A stretch of 64,000 nt of DNA from Deltaproteobacteria bacterium (GCA_021737785.1 JAIPDI010000003.1:1-64000); one strand, 5' to 3'; numbered from the stretch's first letter, positions 28,328 through 40,597 are shown. Notes: generated by a model not told the origin, from the letters alone. Numbers and translations are program-made.

Positions 28328-29896
28328 CTATTTGGCATACCCCACCGCCCGGATTTCACGGATCACCGTTACCTTGATCTGTCCCGGATAGGTTAATTCC
28401 TTTTCTATCTTCTTTGCAATTTCATTGCAGAGCAGATGCGCCTGATCATCATCAACGATTTTGCCTTCCACCATGATCCGGATTTCCCGACCAGCCTGAA
28501 TGGCAAAAGACTTGCTCACTCCATGAAACGAGGTGGCAATCTCCTCCAGCTTTTCCAATCGTTTGACATATGACTCCAGCATCTCCTGGCGGGCGCCCGG
28601 CCTGGCCCCGGAGAGGGTATCGGAGGCCTGGACTAAAACGGACAGGACTGATTCGGGCTGGACATCCTCATGATGGGCGGCAATGGCATGAATGACCTGG
28701 GCCGATTCCCCATATCTTCTCGCCAGGTCGGCCCCGATAAGGGCATGCGGACCCTCTACTTCATGGTCAACAGCCTTTCCGATGTCGTGGAGCAGCCCTG
28801 CACGCTTTGCCTGCTTGACGTTCACCCCCAGTTCGGCGGCCATGACACCGCAAAGAAAGCTCACTTCCATCGAATGCTGCAGCACATTTTGCGCGTAGCT
28901 GGAACGATATTTGAGTCGTCCGATGAGTTTCACCAGTTCCGGATTGATCCCATGAACCCCCACATCAAATGTGGCCTGCTCTCCGGCCTCCTTGATGCTG
29001 GCTTCGATCTCCTTGTCCACCTTGGCGACAATCTCCTCTATCCTGGCAGGATGAATCCTGCCGTCATCGATGAGCCGCTCCAGGGAAACCTTGGCAACCT
29101 GCCTTCTCACCGGGTTGAAACCGGACAAAATCACCGCCTCGGGGGTATCGTCGATGATCAGATCAATTCCCGTCGCTGCTTCAATAGCACGAATATTTCT
29201 CCCCTCTCGCCCGATGATTCTCCCCTTCATCTCTTCGTTTGGAAGGCTCACCACAGATACGATTTTTTCAGCCGCATAATCCCCGGCATACCGCTTAACA
29301 GCCAGAGCGATGATCTCCTGGGATTTCCGGTCGGCCTCGGATCTCGCCTCATTCTCAATCCTTCGAATAATCTTCGCCGCATCATGCTTGGCCTCCATTT
29401 CCATGGAATTAATGAGGATCTGTTTGGCCTCTTCCATTGAAATCCCGGCCAGTTTCTCCAACTGCTTTCTCTGTTCTAAGACAAGTCGTTGATATTCATC
29501 CTCCTTTTTTCTTATCTCCTTCCGGATCCGGTCGGCTTCCTGTTCCCGTTCCGATATCTTTTCTTCCCTTTTTTCTAATTGTTCGACTTTTTTATCAAAT
29601 TGCTCTGTCTTGTGAAGGAGGCGTTTTTCCTGAACCAGAAGGTTTTCTTTCTTCTCTCTGGTCTCCTTTTCAAATTCAAGCTTCATCTGATAAACAGAGT
29701 CTTTGGCCTGAAGGGCAGTCTCCCTTTTTATGGTTTTGGCCTCTTTTTGGGCCTCGGCCAGTATTCTCTTGGAGTATTCCTCAATGGCCTCTATCCTGTT
29801 CTCCACAAGCTTCTTGCGGACAAAGAAGCCGATAAAAGCCCCTGCAAACAGGCCGCCCCCGATCAACACAATTATATAAACAGCGCTTATGACCAT
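28328..29896 (-). CDS. rny: Ribonuclease Y
   Basis: 522 residues. N-terminal membrane anchor (about 5-25), long coiled coil (about 30-200), KH domain ([20 protein letters not shown]) and HD domain with [12 protein letters not shown]. It is the membrane-bound endoribonuclease that starts mRNA decay in many bacteria. AGGAG is 12 bases before the ATG. It lies downstream of zapB-zapA across a 450-base gap. Confidence 0.95.
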   Translation of the reverse strand: MVISAVYIIVLIGGGLFAGAFIGFFVRKKLVENRIEAIEEYSKRILAEAQKEAKTIKRETALQAKDSVYQMKLEFEKETREKKENLLVQEKRLLHKTEQFDKKVEQLEKREEKISEREQEADRIRKEIRKKEDEYQRLVLEQRKQLEKLAGISMEEAKQILINSMEMEAKHDAAKIIRRIENEARSEADRKSQEIIALAVKRYAGDYAAEKIVSVVSLPNEEMKGRIIGREGRNIRAIEAATGIDLIIDDTPEAVILSGFNPVRRQVAKVSLERLIDDGRIHPARIEEIVAKVDKEIEASIKEAGEQATFDVGVHGINPELVKLIGRLKYRSSYAQNVLQHSMEVSFLCGVMAAELGVNVKQAKRAGLLHDIGKAVDHEVEGPHALIGADLARRYGESAQVIHAIAAHHEDVQPESVLSVLVQASDTLSGARPGARQEMLESYVKRLEKLEEIATSFHGVSKSFAIQAGREIRIMVEGKIVDDDQAHLLCNEIAKKIEKELTYPGQIKVTVIREIRAVGYAK

Positions 29897-30347
29897 TTTG
29901 ACTTAACGCTCCTGATTTTTGATAAACTCATTTGAAAAATATTTGCGAGTTCCTGTTTTATGCGTCAGGCTTCAGGTTTAGAATGAATACGCGGCAGATT
30001 GACCGCAAGAGAAGATCAGTATAAGGGAAAAGGGACCGTCCGGACATCACAACAGCATGTCCTGACGAGGGAGGGGATAAAAGACGCCAACAACGCCCGT
30101 GGGCAACATCTGCTACTTCATTGCTTTTTAGGGAGTTCTTCAAAAACCATGGTAACTTCCATACACCAATTTATCTATCTCCATTCGATTCAACGACGAT
30201 GCCGTTCGAATGCAGTGCAGTTATCCCGTCAACCCTTCTCACCCGAAATTTCATATATACAATACTCTCCGAAAAACACTTGCCGCCGAAAAGAGCGTTT
30301 TGCATCCGGAGAAATATGATCCTTTTCAACTCCCCCTCTTGTGGTGT
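29897..30347. other. zapA-rny gap, possible structured RNA
   Basis: 451 bases with no supported ORF. In many proteobacteria the 6S RNA gene ssrS directly follows zapA, so this is where it would be expected on the minus strand. A stable hairpin exists: GTCAGGACAT (30066-30057) with ATGTCCGGAC (30047-30038), one mismatch, 9-nt loop, flanked by C/T-rich single strands. I could not find a convincing closing stem of the 6S type, so the identity is open. Confidence 0.3.
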
Positions 30348-30647
30348 TTATTCCGGGAATATCGCCTGTTGAGATAATGCGTCGATCTGTTCATTGATTG
30401 AACGGATGCGATCCTCAACATATTTAGCCAGCTCATCACGTTCTCTCAATGCCTGAAAATAATCGCTGGCCACATAAAAGGCAGCTAATATGGCCGCCTT
30501 TCCTTCTGAAAGATTGGTCCCGCTATGCCTGATCTCTCCTAACTTACCATTTACGAATTCAGCGATCTCCTTGACTCGCGCTTCATCCTCATCGCTCCTT
30601 AACAGATACTCGTGATCAAGGATTCTGATTCTGATAGGCTTCTTCAT
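30348..30647 (-). CDS. zapA: Cell division protein ZapA
   Basis: 99 residues. The N-terminal part (KPIRIRILDHEYLLRSDEDE) and the C-terminal coiled coil fit ZapA, which bundles FtsZ filaments at the division site. It follows the zapB-like gene on the same strand, the usual arrangement in this phylum. Confidence 0.9.
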   Translation of the reverse strand: MKKPIRIRILDHEYLLRSDEDEARVKEIAEFVNGKLGEIRHSGTNLSEGKAAILAAFYVASDYFQALRERDELAKYVEDRIRSINEQIDALSQQAIFPE

Positions 30648-30793
30648 ATCCCCGACAGATTCTCACTGTATGCTGAGACCCTCAAAGACAGGGTTGTGCT
30701 CGGGCCACACACCCATTTTTTTGACCCGGCTGCCCCCCACGCAAGATCCCATGAAAGTGTCCCCAAAATCACTGTGGGAGCAGTCCACGACGC

Positions 30794-31075
30794 CTAGCTG
30801 TCGATCTGCTCGATCTTCTCCAAGAGAGAGACAATCCTTTGCCTGGCCTTGTCCCGACCCGCTTTCAGCCCTTCCATCTCACGGGTCAGATCCGCCGACT
30901 TTTCTTCCTGTATTTGAAGTTTTTCCTTAAGCGATTCTTTCTCGGTTTTCAGATTTTTTATGGTGGTAATCAGTTTGTCAATTTTTTGTTCGAGCAATTG
31001 AAATTGATCGGTTTCTTCTTCCGAATTCAAAGTGTTCCAGACCCTGTACTGGCTGGTCTCTTCTTCTGTTTTCAT
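30794..31075 (-). CDS. zapB: ZapB-like cell division coiled-coil protein
   Basis: 93 residues, almost all coiled coil (about 25-85: LLEQKIDKLITTIKNLKTEK and on). Position immediately upstream of zapA supports a ZapB-like role linking the Z-ring. The sequence itself is too low in specificity to prove the family. ATG at 31075 is chosen over an upstream TTG at 31084. Confidence 0.72.
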   Translation of the reverse strand: MKTEEETSQYRVWNTLNSEEETDQFQLLEQKIDKLITTIKNLKTEKESLKEKLQIQEEKSADLTREMEGLKAGRDKARQRIVSLLEKIEQIDS

Positions 31076-31292
31076 AGTCAACAATTCCTCTCAATCATTA
31101 AAACTTATGGAAAAAGCGGTCATTTTTTTCCAGGTCACCGAATCAGCGAAGAGTCCATCTCCGCTGACAGTATTTCAATCACAAAGACCCAGACACACAC
31201 CAACATCGGTGGATACTCAACACGGCCCCACCATCTTGGACATCAATATGGTAGAATGCATATTATCGATCAAATACAAAAAGGTCAATAAA

Positions 31293-31322
31293 TAAAAAAA
31301 GGCAAGCGCTATGGCGCTTGCC
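31293..31322 (-). terminator. Terminator of the ATP synthase operon
   Basis: On the minus strand GGCAAGCGC pairs with GCGCTTGCC around a CATA loop, followed by seven T. It starts 30 bases after the atpC stop. Confidence 0.92.
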
Positions 31323-31351
31323 TCGTTTCTATATGTCCCCCGCCTTTGCGG

Positions 31352-31762
31352 CTATATTTGCTTTTCAGCAATTCGCATCCGTACAATGGCCCTTTTCAGG
31401 GCCGCCTCAGCCCTGAGAAAATCCACATCTCCGGTTTTCCTCTCCCTGGCCAGACGCTCCTTAGCCCTTTCCATCGCCTTTCGCGCACGCTCCACATCAA
31501 TCTCAGCGGCCCTTTCGGCCGCATCCACAAGTATAGAGACCTGGTTGTTGGAAACCTCGGCAAAGCCAGAGGTAACGACGAACCGCTCTGTACGGCCGCC
31601 CGATGAATAACGCAACTCACCCGGTATAATTCCCGAAAGAAACGGCACATGGCCCTCAAGAATGCCAAACTCCCCCAGGGAGCCCGGCGCGACCACCATC
31701 TCCACCTCCTGGCTCACCAAAACCTTTTCAGGGGTCACAACTTCCAATTGTAGTTTTCCCAT
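31352..31762 (-). CDS. atpC: ATP synthase epsilon subunit
   Basis: 136 residues. N-terminal beta-sandwich (LQLEVVTPEKVLVSQEVEMV; LGEFGILEGHVPFLSGI) and C-terminal helical hairpin. Part of the F1 central stalk and a brake on ATP hydrolysis. Last gene of the operon, 11 bases after atpD. Confidence 0.95.
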   Translation of the reverse strand: MGKLQLEVVTPEKVLVSQEVEMVVAPGSLGEFGILEGHVPFLSGIIPGELRYSSGGRTERFVVTSGFAEVSNNQVSILVDAAERAAEIDVERARKAMERAKERLARERKTGDVDFLRAEAALKRAIVRMRIAEKQI

Positions 31763-31773
31763 GAACTGTTCCC

Positions 31774-33207
<1,434 letters not shown>

Positions 33208-33225
33208 TTAATATGTTAGAAACCA

Positions 33226-34107
33226 TTATCCCTTCAAGGCCTCGGCACCGCCCACGATGTCCATCAGTTCAGCCGTAATGGCCGCCTGTCGTGCCTTATT
33301 GTAGACCAAGGTAAGACTTTCAATAATATCATTGCAGTTCTTGGATGCGTTGTCCATGGCGGCCATCCGCGCTGCGTGTTCACTTGTCTCGTTTTGCAGA
33401 AATCCATTGTAGATCTGGACACTGATATGTTTGGGCAGCAGTTCTATGAGAAGCCCCTCGGGATCAGGCTCGCAGAGATACTCCGTGGCACCGCCCGACG
33501 TCTCTTCTCCAGCTTCCGCCTTGGGGGGCTCAATCGGAATCAGTTTCACCAGGGTGGGCAACTGCTTGGCCATGCCGACAAAATGACTGTACATCATATA
33601 GACTTCATCGACCTCGCCGGACAGGTAGCGGTTGATAAAGCCGGCAGTCATCTGATTGACGAACGATATCTCCACATTGCCGTATAGATTAATATGGCTG
33701 TCCACAAGATCATAATCGCGTTTGCGGAAATAATCTCTTCCCTTTTTCCCTACAGTGGTTAGACTGCACGTAATCCCCTTCCCCCGTTCCTCTTTTGCCC
33801 ACTTCTCGGCCGCGGTGATGAGGTTCATGTTGAAGCTGCCGCACAGACCTCTGTCCCCGGTGAAGTGCAGGAGCTCGACCCGGGTAACAGCGTCTCGCTT
33901 GATGAGGAGGGGGTGGACATCGGGCTCAATGCGCATGGCCAGATTCCCAAGCACCTCCGAGAACTTCCTTGCATAGGGTTCAAACCCCTCCATCCTCGTT
34001 TGGGCGCCGCGCAGCTTGGCCGCGGCCACCATATTCATGGCCCTGGTAATCTGCCTTGTCTTCTTGACCGCGCCGATCTTCCGCAGGATATCTCTTAAGG
34101 TTGCCAT
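33226..34107 (-). CDS. atpG: ATP synthase gamma subunit
   Basis: 293 residues. Terminal helices of the rotor are evident (MATLRDILRKIGAVKKTRQI and the C-terminal NKARQAAITAELMDIVGGAEAL). Between atpA and atpD as usual; about 100 bases separate it from atpA. Confidence 0.95.
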   Translation of the reverse strand: MATLRDILRKIGAVKKTRQITRAMNMVAAAKLRGAQTRMEGFEPYARKFSEVLGNLAMRIEPDVHPLLIKRDAVTRVELLHFTGDRGLCGSFNMNLITAAEKWAKEERGKGITCSLTTVGKKGRDYFRKRDYDLVDSHINLYGNVEISFVNQMTAGFINRYLSGEVDEVYMMYSHFVGMAKQLPTLVKLIPIEPPKAEAGEETSGGATEYLCEPDPEGLLIELLPKHISVQIYNGFLQNETSEHAARMAAMDNASKNCNDIIESLTLVYNKARQAAITAELMDIVGGAEALKG

Positions 34108-34209
34108 GTAGCCTTTCTCTCTTTTTGATAGTGTTCAGTGCGCTTGCTGAATTACGGGAGGATCATCTCTCTTGCGCGACCCATCCGGTCCACCAGCCGA
34201 ACTCAATGG

Positions 34210-35724
34210 TTAAGCAGCCGGCTGGAACATCTCCCCGAATTCGTCAAGGGCCTTCTTCAGTTTACTGTCTGTCTCCCCTGAAATATCCCCGCTTTCCTTG
34301 ATGTCTTTCAAGACGTCAGAATACTTGCTGTGCATGAACTCCAACATCTGCTTTTCATAGTCGGCAACGGATTCCTCCGGCCATTTATCCAAATAGCCAT
34401 TCGCCGCGGCAAAGAGGATGGCAACCTCGTTTTCAGCGGTCATGGGCTGGTACTGGGGCTGTTTCAAGACTTCCACAAGCCGGCGACCTCTGTTCAATTG
34501 CTTCAGCGTCGCCTTATCCAGGTCGCTCCCGAACTGGGCAAATGCCTCCAATTCCCTGAACTGGGCCATATCCAGACGAAGGGTTCCGGCCACCTTTTTC
34601 ATGGCCTTTGTCTGGGCCGCGCCACCCACCCGGGAGACTGAAAGCCCGACATTGATGGCCGGACGGACGCCCGAGAAAAAGAGGTTCGGCTCCAGATAGA
34701 CCTGGCCGTCAGTAATGGAAATCACGTTGGTGGGGATATAAGCGGAAACATCGCCGGCCTGGGTTTCGATGATCGGCAGGGCCGTCAAGGAACCGCCTCC
34801 CAATTGGTCGTTTAGCTTGGCGGCCCGTTCAAGGAGACGGGAATGGTTGTAGAAAATGTCTCCCGGGAATGCCTCCCGGCCCGGTGGCCGCCTTAGGAGG
34901 AGGGATACCTGTCTGTACGCCGTGGCCTGTTTGGAAAGGTCATCATAAAGAATCAGGGCATGTTTTCCCTGGTCGCGGTAATATTCACCGATGGCGCATC
35001 CGGCATAGGGGGAAATAAACTGCTGGGTGGCCGGGTCGCTGGCGCAGGCGGCTACGACCGTGGTATATTCCATGGCCCCGTGGCGTTCCAGGATATTCAC
35101 AACCTGGGCAACCGTCGATTTCTTCTGACCCGTGGCCACATATATGCAATAGATGTCCGTGTTTTTCTGATTGATGATGGCATCAACGCAAATGGCCGTT
35201 TTGCCGATCTGACGGTCGCCGATGATCAGTTCCCGCTGTCCCCTTCCCACCGGCGTCATGGCATCAATCGCCTTAATCCCCGTGTACATCGGTTCCTTCA
35301 CCGGCTGTCGGGCAATAACTCCGGGCGCCACCATCTCAACACGACGGAATTCCGTCGCTTCTATGGGACCCTTTCCATCGAGGGGCTGACCCACGGCGTC
35401 GATAACTCTACCCAGAACCGCTTCGCCAACAGGGATCTCAGCAATCCTGCCCGTCCGTTTAACGGTGTCGCCTTCCTTGATCTTGGAGTCGTCCCCCATG
35501 ACGGCCACACCCACGTTGTCTTCTTCCAGATTCAGACAGAGACCAAAGATGCCGCCCGGAAATTCTACCATTTCCATAGCCATCGCCTTTTCGATCCCAT
35601 AGACTCGAGCAATACCGTCACCTACGGAGAGTACGGTACCGGTCTCACTCACCTCGACCTTTTTTTCGTAGTCTTTAATCTGGTCACGGATTATCTGACT
35701 TATTTCTTCTGCTCTGATCTCCAT
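34210..35724 (-). CDS. atpA: ATP synthase alpha subunit
   Basis: 504 residues. P-loop [11 protein letters not shown] and the alpha-type signature ([17 protein letters not shown]) identify the non-catalytic nucleotide-binding F1 subunit. The start shares a base with the atpH stop. Confidence 0.97.
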   Translation of the reverse strand: MEIRAEEISQIIRDQIKDYEKKVEVSETGTVLSVGDGIARVYGIEKAMAMEMVEFPGGIFGLCLNLEEDNVGVAVMGDDSKIKEGDTVKRTGRIAEIPVGEAVLGRVIDAVGQPLDGKGPIEATEFRRVEMVAPGVIARQPVKEPMYTGIKAIDAMTPVGRGQRELIIGDRQIGKTAICVDAIINQKNTDIYCIYVATGQKKSTVAQVVNILERHGAMEYTTVVAACASDPATQQFISPYAGCAIGEYYRDQGKHALILYDDLSKQATAYRQVSLLLRRPPGREAFPGDIFYNHSRLLERAAKLNDQLGGGSLTALPIIETQAGDVSAYIPTNVISITDGQVYLEPNLFFSGVRPAINVGLSVSRVGGAAQTKAMKKVAGTLRLDMAQFRELEAFAQFGSDLDKATLKQLNRGRRLVEVLKQPQYQPMTAENEVAILFAAANGYLDKWPEESVADYEKQMLEFMHSKYSDVLKDIKESGDISGETDSKLKKALDEFGEMFQPAA

Positions 35725-36275
35725 TAGTTGTATTCACCCCTTTTTAATGATTCTTTTAACCCTTTCAGTTGGGCCTTCACACTGCCATCCAATACCAAAT
35801 CCCCTATTTTAACGACAAGCCCCCCGATGAGGGACGCGTCTTCTTTTACCTCTATTTTGACCTCTTTTGCGGTCAGCCCGGCAAGGACCACCGCCAGCTT
35901 TTCCCTGGCAGCCTTTTTAAGAGGTTTGGCCGTAATAATATCTGCACGGGTGATGTTTGAGATCTCATCGGTGAGTTTCGAATAATACTCCGAGATCTCT
36001 TGAATGCCCCCGATCCGGTTCTTATCCAAGAGGAGCCTCAGAAAATTTTTGACCATATCCGCATAGGCGCTCTTGGCGAGCACGGCATCAAGTACCCGCT
36101 TCCGCTCTCCTACGGAAAAGATCTGGTTGGCAACCACCTTGATAAATTCCTCATTCGCAGAGCAAAACCTGTCGAATTCATTAAGGTCGTTTCCATAGGC
36201 AATGTAATTACCGTCCTCCTGCCCTAAGCTGAGCAGCGCCTTAGCATATCTTTTGGAAATTCTTGAGCCGGTCAA
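35724..36275 (-). CDS. atpH: ATP synthase delta subunit
   Basis: 183 residues. OSCP/delta fold with [14 protein letters not shown] near the start and [20 protein letters not shown] near the end. It links the peripheral stalk to F1. It overlaps atpF by four bases. Confidence 0.93.
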   Translation of the reverse strand: MTGSRISKRYAKALLSLGQEDGNYIAYGNDLNEFDRFCSANEEFIKVVANQIFSVGERKRVLDAVLAKSAYADMVKNFLRLLLDKNRIGGIQEISEYYSKLTDEISNITRADIITAKPLKKAAREKLAVVLAGLTAKEVKIEVKEDASLIGGLVVKIGDLVLDGSVKAQLKGLKESLKRGEYN

Positions 36276-36868
36276 TGTAGCCTCTCCACCCTTTCTATGA
36301 ATTCGCTGACCAGATGGTCCTGATCGCTGTCTTTGATCTGTTTCGCAATGATATCTTCAGCCCTTGCCGCAGCCACCTCGACCATTTCCTGCAACAGCCT
36401 GTCCCTGGCGGCCTGAATCTCACGCTCGATGGTCAGGCTGGCCTGAGCCAGAATCTGAGCAGCTCTTTCCCTGGCCTCATTAATGATTTTTTCCCTTTCG
36501 GCAGCCCCGTCGGCCCTGAACTGGTCGGTAATCTCCTTTTTTTGAATCTCAAATGCGCTCAGCTTCTTCTCCAGCTCACTATATCGGCGCTCAGCGGCCT
36601 CCTTATCGCTCTTCAAAGATTCCAGCTTCTGACGGATCTCTTCCTTGCGGTTCGAAAAAAAGTCCTTGATGGTCGTCTTTCTGATCACCACCACCAGAAT
36701 GATCACCATCAGCGTAAAATTCAAGATTCGATACAGCAGATTGGTCACATCGCCCCCGCCGTGCCCCCCCTCGGCGGCAAAGGCCAGCCCGCAGAAGGCC
36801 GACGATATCATCACGGTGCAAACAGCGATGAACAAAGATCTTATCCTTCCCGTCTCAAACCTGATCAT
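36272..36868 (-). CDS. atpF: ATP synthase b subunit
   Basis: 198 residues. An N-terminal hydrophobic segment ending SAFCGLAFAAEGG looks like a signal peptide, followed by the membrane helix (about 43-63) and a long stalk helix. The signal-like extension is common in Desulfobacterota b subunits. Overlaps the b' gene and atpH by four bases each. Confidence 0.9.
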   Translation of the reverse strand: MIRFETGRIRSLFIAVCTVMISSAFCGLAFAAEGGHGGGDVTNLLYRILNFTLMVIILVVVIRKTTIKDFFSNRKEEIRQKLESLKSDKEAAERRYSELEKKLSAFEIQKKEITDQFRADGAAEREKIINEARERAAQILAQASLTIEREIQAARDRLLQEMVEVAAARAEDIIAKQIKDSDQDHLVSEFIERVERLH

Positions 36869-37293
36869 TGAATGCTCCTTCCCAATATCTTCTGGGCCAA
36901 TTCGTTCGAAAAACTCGCAATCTGATCTTCGAGGGCGCCTCTCGCAGCAGCCACCTTTCCCTCGACTTCCTTTTTGGCAACATCGAGTTTCTGCTCCACC
37001 GCTGCCCCGGCTTCCTGCAATATCCCCTTTTCTTCTTCCAAGCCCTGGCTCTTGAGCGTCTCCCTTATGGTATAGCCCTCTTTTCTGGCCTGAATCTTGC
37101 CCTCTTCGATATCTTTTTCGCTCTGAGCGGCGCGACCTTGATAGTCGTCAATGGTTTTGCGCCGGGAGTTCATCTCTTCCTCCCGCTGGGAGAGGATCTT
37201 TCGGATGGGCTTAAAGAGGATTAGATTCAAAATGAAAAGGAGAATGAGGAAATTAGCGATTTGGAAGATCAGGGTACCGTCAATGTTCAGCAT
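36865..37293 (-). CDS. ATP synthase b' subunit
   Basis: 142 residues with one membrane helix (about 8-28) and a charged coiled-coil stalk. Second b-type subunit that would form a heterodimeric peripheral stalk with the next gene. First ATPase gene of the operon; the a and c subunit genes are absent and must lie elsewhere. Confidence 0.88.
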   Translation of the reverse strand: MLNIDGTLIFQIANFLILLFILNLILFKPIRKILSQREEEMNSRRKTIDDYQGRAAQSEKDIEEGKIQARKEGYTIRETLKSQGLEEEKGILQEAGAAVEQKLDVAKKEVEGKVAAARGALEDQIASFSNELAQKILGRSIQ

Positions 37294-37402
37294 ATCAGAT
37301 ACATCCTTTCATAGCTTTTTGGGTTGCTCGAAACGACTCGCCTTGTGAAGGAGTAAGGCCTTTTACAAAAAAAAAATCAGCTTGTCAAAACATTTTTACG
37401 GG

Positions 37403-37810
37403 TCAGGTCCCATTTTTTGTTTCCGACGCCCTTTGGAGAAATGCCACCTTATTTTCAGGCACTTCCTCCCTTATCTGAGCAATCTCGGTGCGGCAATTTC
37501 CCTCAAACACCACTCCGGCGTGGATGATGATGGATGGTGCTTCGATGTCTCCGAAAACCCTGGCCGGAGCGAGGAGTTCGATCTTGTCGCCGGCTAATAG
37601 ATTTCCGCGAATCTCGCCGCTCACAATGATGGTTGCAGCGTGGACATCACATTCCACCACAGCCGTCTGCCCCACGATCAGGGTCCCTTCGGTCTTCACA
37701 TCACCTTTGAACCGCCCGTCAATTCGAACGATTCCTTTAAAAGAGAGCCTCCCCTCAAATTGCGTATCGGCGCCCAGAAAAGCCGTAATCTGATGTCTTC
37801 CGTATTTCAT
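37403..37810 (-). CDS. Bactofilin (DUF583)
   Basis: 135 residues. A right-handed beta-helix of hexapeptide-like repeats (FEGRLSFKGIVRIDGRFKGD; TLIVGQTAVVECDV) is typical of bactofilin cytoskeletal filaments. It lies about 110 bases upstream of the ATPase genes on the same strand, a neighbourhood seen in several deltaproteobacteria. Confidence 0.88.
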   Translation of the reverse strand: MKYGRHQITAFLGADTQFEGRLSFKGIVRIDGRFKGDVKTEGTLIVGQTAVVECDVHAATIIVSGEIRGNLLAGDKIELLAPARVFGDIEAPSIIIHAGVVFEGNCRTEIAQIREEVPENKVAFLQRASETKNGT

Positions 37811-38099
37811 GATGTCATTTATCTATGTCGTTTGATCACGGGTCCATACCACACCGCATATCATTATGCAAGAAAAATCACAAAATAATTAAGCAGCATA
37901 AAAAAGGCTTTATTTTCCATTGCTTTCCTTGATATTTTTACTTATGGCGGTCTGCCTGAAACCCGAAACCGAATCCGCGTACGGCGGAAAATATTGATTG
38001 ACAAGTCACTCAATGGCTGGTTAACTACCGTACTTGAATGCGAGAGTTCATATCAGATCTCATCCGGTCAGGATATCTTAACTTTAGGCACTTCTATTC

Positions 38100-39242
38100 A
38101 TGGATTTTCATTTCGCCGACGAACAATTAATGTTCAAGGAACAGGTCATCCGTTTCGCCAAGAAGGAAATCGTTCCGAGAGTCCAGGAGCATGACCTCAA
38201 AGGGGAATTTGATGCGCACGCCTTTCGCAGGTTGGGCGAGTTCGGGATTCTGGGCCTTCATTTTCCAGAGGCGCTCGGCGGAAGTGATGCCGACGTGGTG
38301 ACCACCGTGCTTGCAGGGGAGGCCCTGGGCGAGGCGGGAGTGGATGGCGGCCTGACCCTCGCTTATGGCGCCCACACCTTCCTTTGCGGGGATACGATTT
38401 ATGCCCATGGTACCGATGCCCAGCGCGCGGCATATATACCGAAACTGGCTTCAGGAGAGTGGATCGGATGCATGGGACTTACCGAACCCGGAGCAGGGTC
38501 GGATGTGGCCTCCATGACGACCCGGGCCGAAAAAAGGGGGGATCGGTATGTCTTAAACGGCAACAAGATGTTTATCACAAACGGGCCGGTCGCCGATGTG
38601 GCAGTGGTTTATGCCAAGACGGGCAAAGATCTCAAACACGCGGGGATCTCCGCCTTCATCGTGGAAAAGGGAACTCCGGGCTTTTCCGCTGGAAACAATC
38701 TCATCAAGATGGGGGTGCGAACCTCCCATACCTCGGAGTTGATCTTCGAAGACTGTGAAATCCCCGAGGCGCATCTCATCGGTCAGGAGGGAAGCGGATT
38801 CCTTATGGCCATGCAAACCGTGGAATGGGACAGGAGCGCCCTGCTGGCCCCTTTTGTGGGCGCCATGACCTATGTCCTGGAGAAATGTACGCGCTATGCC
38901 AAGGAACGTTACCAGTTCGGCCGGCCGATCGGCCAGTTTCAGGCCATCAAACACAAACTGGCCGATATCAAGATCTTTATCGAGGCGGCCAGGACGTTAT
39001 GTTACCGCATCGCATGGTGCAAGGACCAGGGGAGGCCTCTCAATCACTTAGAGGCGGCTGTCGCCAAGCTGTTTGTAGGAGACTGGGGCCTGAGACCGGC
39101 CAACGATGCCATGGCCCTTTTCGGGGGGTACGGATACTGCCATGAATATGAAGTGGAACGGTGTTTCAGGGACAGCAGGCTTGCCCCCATCGGAGGGGGG
39201 ACTTCGGAAATTCAGAAAAAAATCATATCCAAGCTCATCTAA
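38100..39242 (+). CDS. Acyl-CoA dehydrogenase
   Basis: 380 residues. Acyl-CoA dehydrogenase fold with GCMGLTEPGAGSDVASMTT, YAKERYQFGRPIGQFQAIKH and ALFGGYGYCHEYEVERCFRD. At the two usual catalytic-base positions I read Gly (PIGGGTSEI, where medium-chain enzymes have EGT) and Asp (VGDWG, aligned by eye to the isovaleryl-type Glu), so the base may be unusual. FAD-dependent oxidation of an acyl-CoA, electrons passing to ETF. First gene of a six-gene block. Confidence 0.88.
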   Translation: MDFHFADEQLMFKEQVIRFAKKEIVPRVQEHDLKGEFDAHAFRRLGEFGILGLHFPEALGGSDADVVTTVLAGEALGEAGVDGGLTLAYGAHTFLCGDTIYAHGTDAQRAAYIPKLASGEWIGCMGLTEPGAGSDVASMTTRAEKRGDRYVLNGNKMFITNGPVADVAVVYAKTGKDLKHAGISAFIVEKGTPGFSAGNNLIKMGVRTSHTSELIFEDCEIPEAHLIGQEGSGFLMAMQTVEWDRSALLAPFVGAMTYVLEKCTRYAKERYQFGRPIGQFQAIKHKLADIKIFIEAARTLCYRIAWCKDQGRPLNHLEAAVAKLFVGDWGLRPANDAMALFGGYGYCHEYEVERCFRDSRLAPIGGGTSEIQKKIISKLI

Positions 39243-39266
39243 CGGCAACGACGGGGATGTCCCTCA

Positions 39267-40385
39267 ATGAATTTTGACATCGGGGAAGCGGAAACACAGC
39301 TCTGCGAACGGATCAGAAGGTTATTTACCGGTGATGCAGAGGCCAATCTGATCCGGCTGGAGGACGACCGAACCGAAGAGGTCCGGACGGCAACTCTCAG
39401 CTGGGTTGCATCGCTGGCACAGACAGGCTATCTAAACGGACGCAACGGCGTTGCCCTGGTGGTCATCCAGGAACAGCTCGCCGCCCTGGCCCCTTCCCTC
39501 TTCCTGTCCGTGGAGGCAAGCGCTCGAATTTTCGGACGGCTTATTGCCGTCTACGGTACATCTGAACAGAAAAATACCATCCTTCCCGATCTCACGAGCG
39601 GTCGCACCATCGGCACGGCGGCCCTGTCCGAACAGGGCATGAACATTGAAAACGACCCACTGGATACCACAGGCGTTTCCTCGCTTGAGGGATTTCGTGT
39701 CACCGGTTACAAGGGGCATGTGGTCAATGCATCTATTTCAGACTGGATCGCAGTGGCTGGGAAGATCGACGGCGAACCCGGAACCGCTTTTTTCCTCATT
39801 GACCGGACCAACAAAGGTGTTTTCATAGGCGACAGGCTTGCCACCCTCGGGTATGAGGGCGCCGTCATATCGCCTGTCCGTCTTGAGGATTGCCTGGTTT
39901 CGTCTACCCATGTAATTCGCCCCATAAACGGAAAAGACCTCCTGCAGACAGTCCGGTTATGGGAGGATCAGATCCTCACAGCCGCAAGCCTGGGTCTGAT
40001 GCGACGCGCCTTTGATGGTGCGCTGGCATATGCGAAGGCCCATCGAAGCGGCGGGAAACCGATCATCGCCTATCAGGAGATCGGTTTTAAACTGGCTGAA
40101 ATGCTGACCCTGTTGCAGACGGCCCAGCTCCTGGCCTATCGCGCGGCCTGGATGTGTGAATCAGAAGAAAGGGAGGCGGATGCCCTGGCCCATTGTGCCA
40201 AGGTATTTTGTGCGGAATCTGCCGAGAAAATTGCCAGCGAGGCGTTGCAGATCTTAGGCGGGAAAGGGATTATCCGGGGCAACCCTGCGGAAGCTGGATA
40301 TCGGGATGCCAAATACCTGCAGATTGCGGGAACATCCACTGAGATCTCCCGGATGAAGATCGGTGACGGACTCCTGGGATATTAA
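39267..40385 (+). CDS. Acyl-CoA dehydrogenase-like protein
   Basis: 372 residues. A more diverged member: the middle domain reads GTAALSEQGMNIENDPLDT instead of the usual TEPxAGSD. The C-terminal domain has the fold signature LQILGGKGIIRGNPAEAGYR. A Glu is present at the isovaleryl-type position (AESAEKI/IASEA region). Pairing with a canonical dehydrogenase recalls heteromeric pairs of pimeloyl- or steroid-type enzymes (inference). Confidence 0.78.
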   Translation: MNFDIGEAETQLCERIRRLFTGDAEANLIRLEDDRTEEVRTATLSWVASLAQTGYLNGRNGVALVVIQEQLAALAPSLFLSVEASARIFGRLIAVYGTSEQKNTILPDLTSGRTIGTAALSEQGMNIENDPLDTTGVSSLEGFRVTGYKGHVVNASISDWIAVAGKIDGEPGTAFFLIDRTNKGVFIGDRLATLGYEGAVISPVRLEDCLVSSTHVIRPINGKDLLQTVRLWEDQILTAASLGLMRRAFDGALAYAKAHRSGGKPIIAYQEIGFKLAEMLTLLQTAQLLAYRAAWMCESEEREADALAHCAKVFCAESAEKIASEALQILGGKGIIRGNPAEAGYRDAKYLQIAGTSTEISRMKIGDGLLGY

Positions 40386-40388
40386 TTA

Positions 40389-40527
40389 GTGCCTGAACAT
40401 AAACCCCGTTCAGGCACAATTGCGAATTGAGGAATTGCGAATTCCGAATTGATGGAATAGAGCTGAAATTAATAATACCAAGTTTTCGATTCCAACCTTT
40501 TTGGATTTCCGAGTTTCGTTCAGACAC
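40389..40527 (-). repeat. MITE-like repeat, copy 2 (inverted)
   Basis: 139 bp in the opposite orientation to copies 1 and 3. Ends are GTGCCTGAACATAAACCCC and CCGAGTTTCGTTCAGACAC. A second GTTCAGGCACAATT near the left matches the inner GTGCCTGAAC of the other copies. Flanks include ATTAATTA and TAATTAAT. It fills the gap between the second dehydrogenase and the hydratase. Confidence 0.72.
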
Positions 40528-40597
40528 TGCTAATTAATGCTCAGCCGGATTCGGGTCGTCCTCGCTTCGATCCTTCAATCCATCAGAGAACCGTGAA

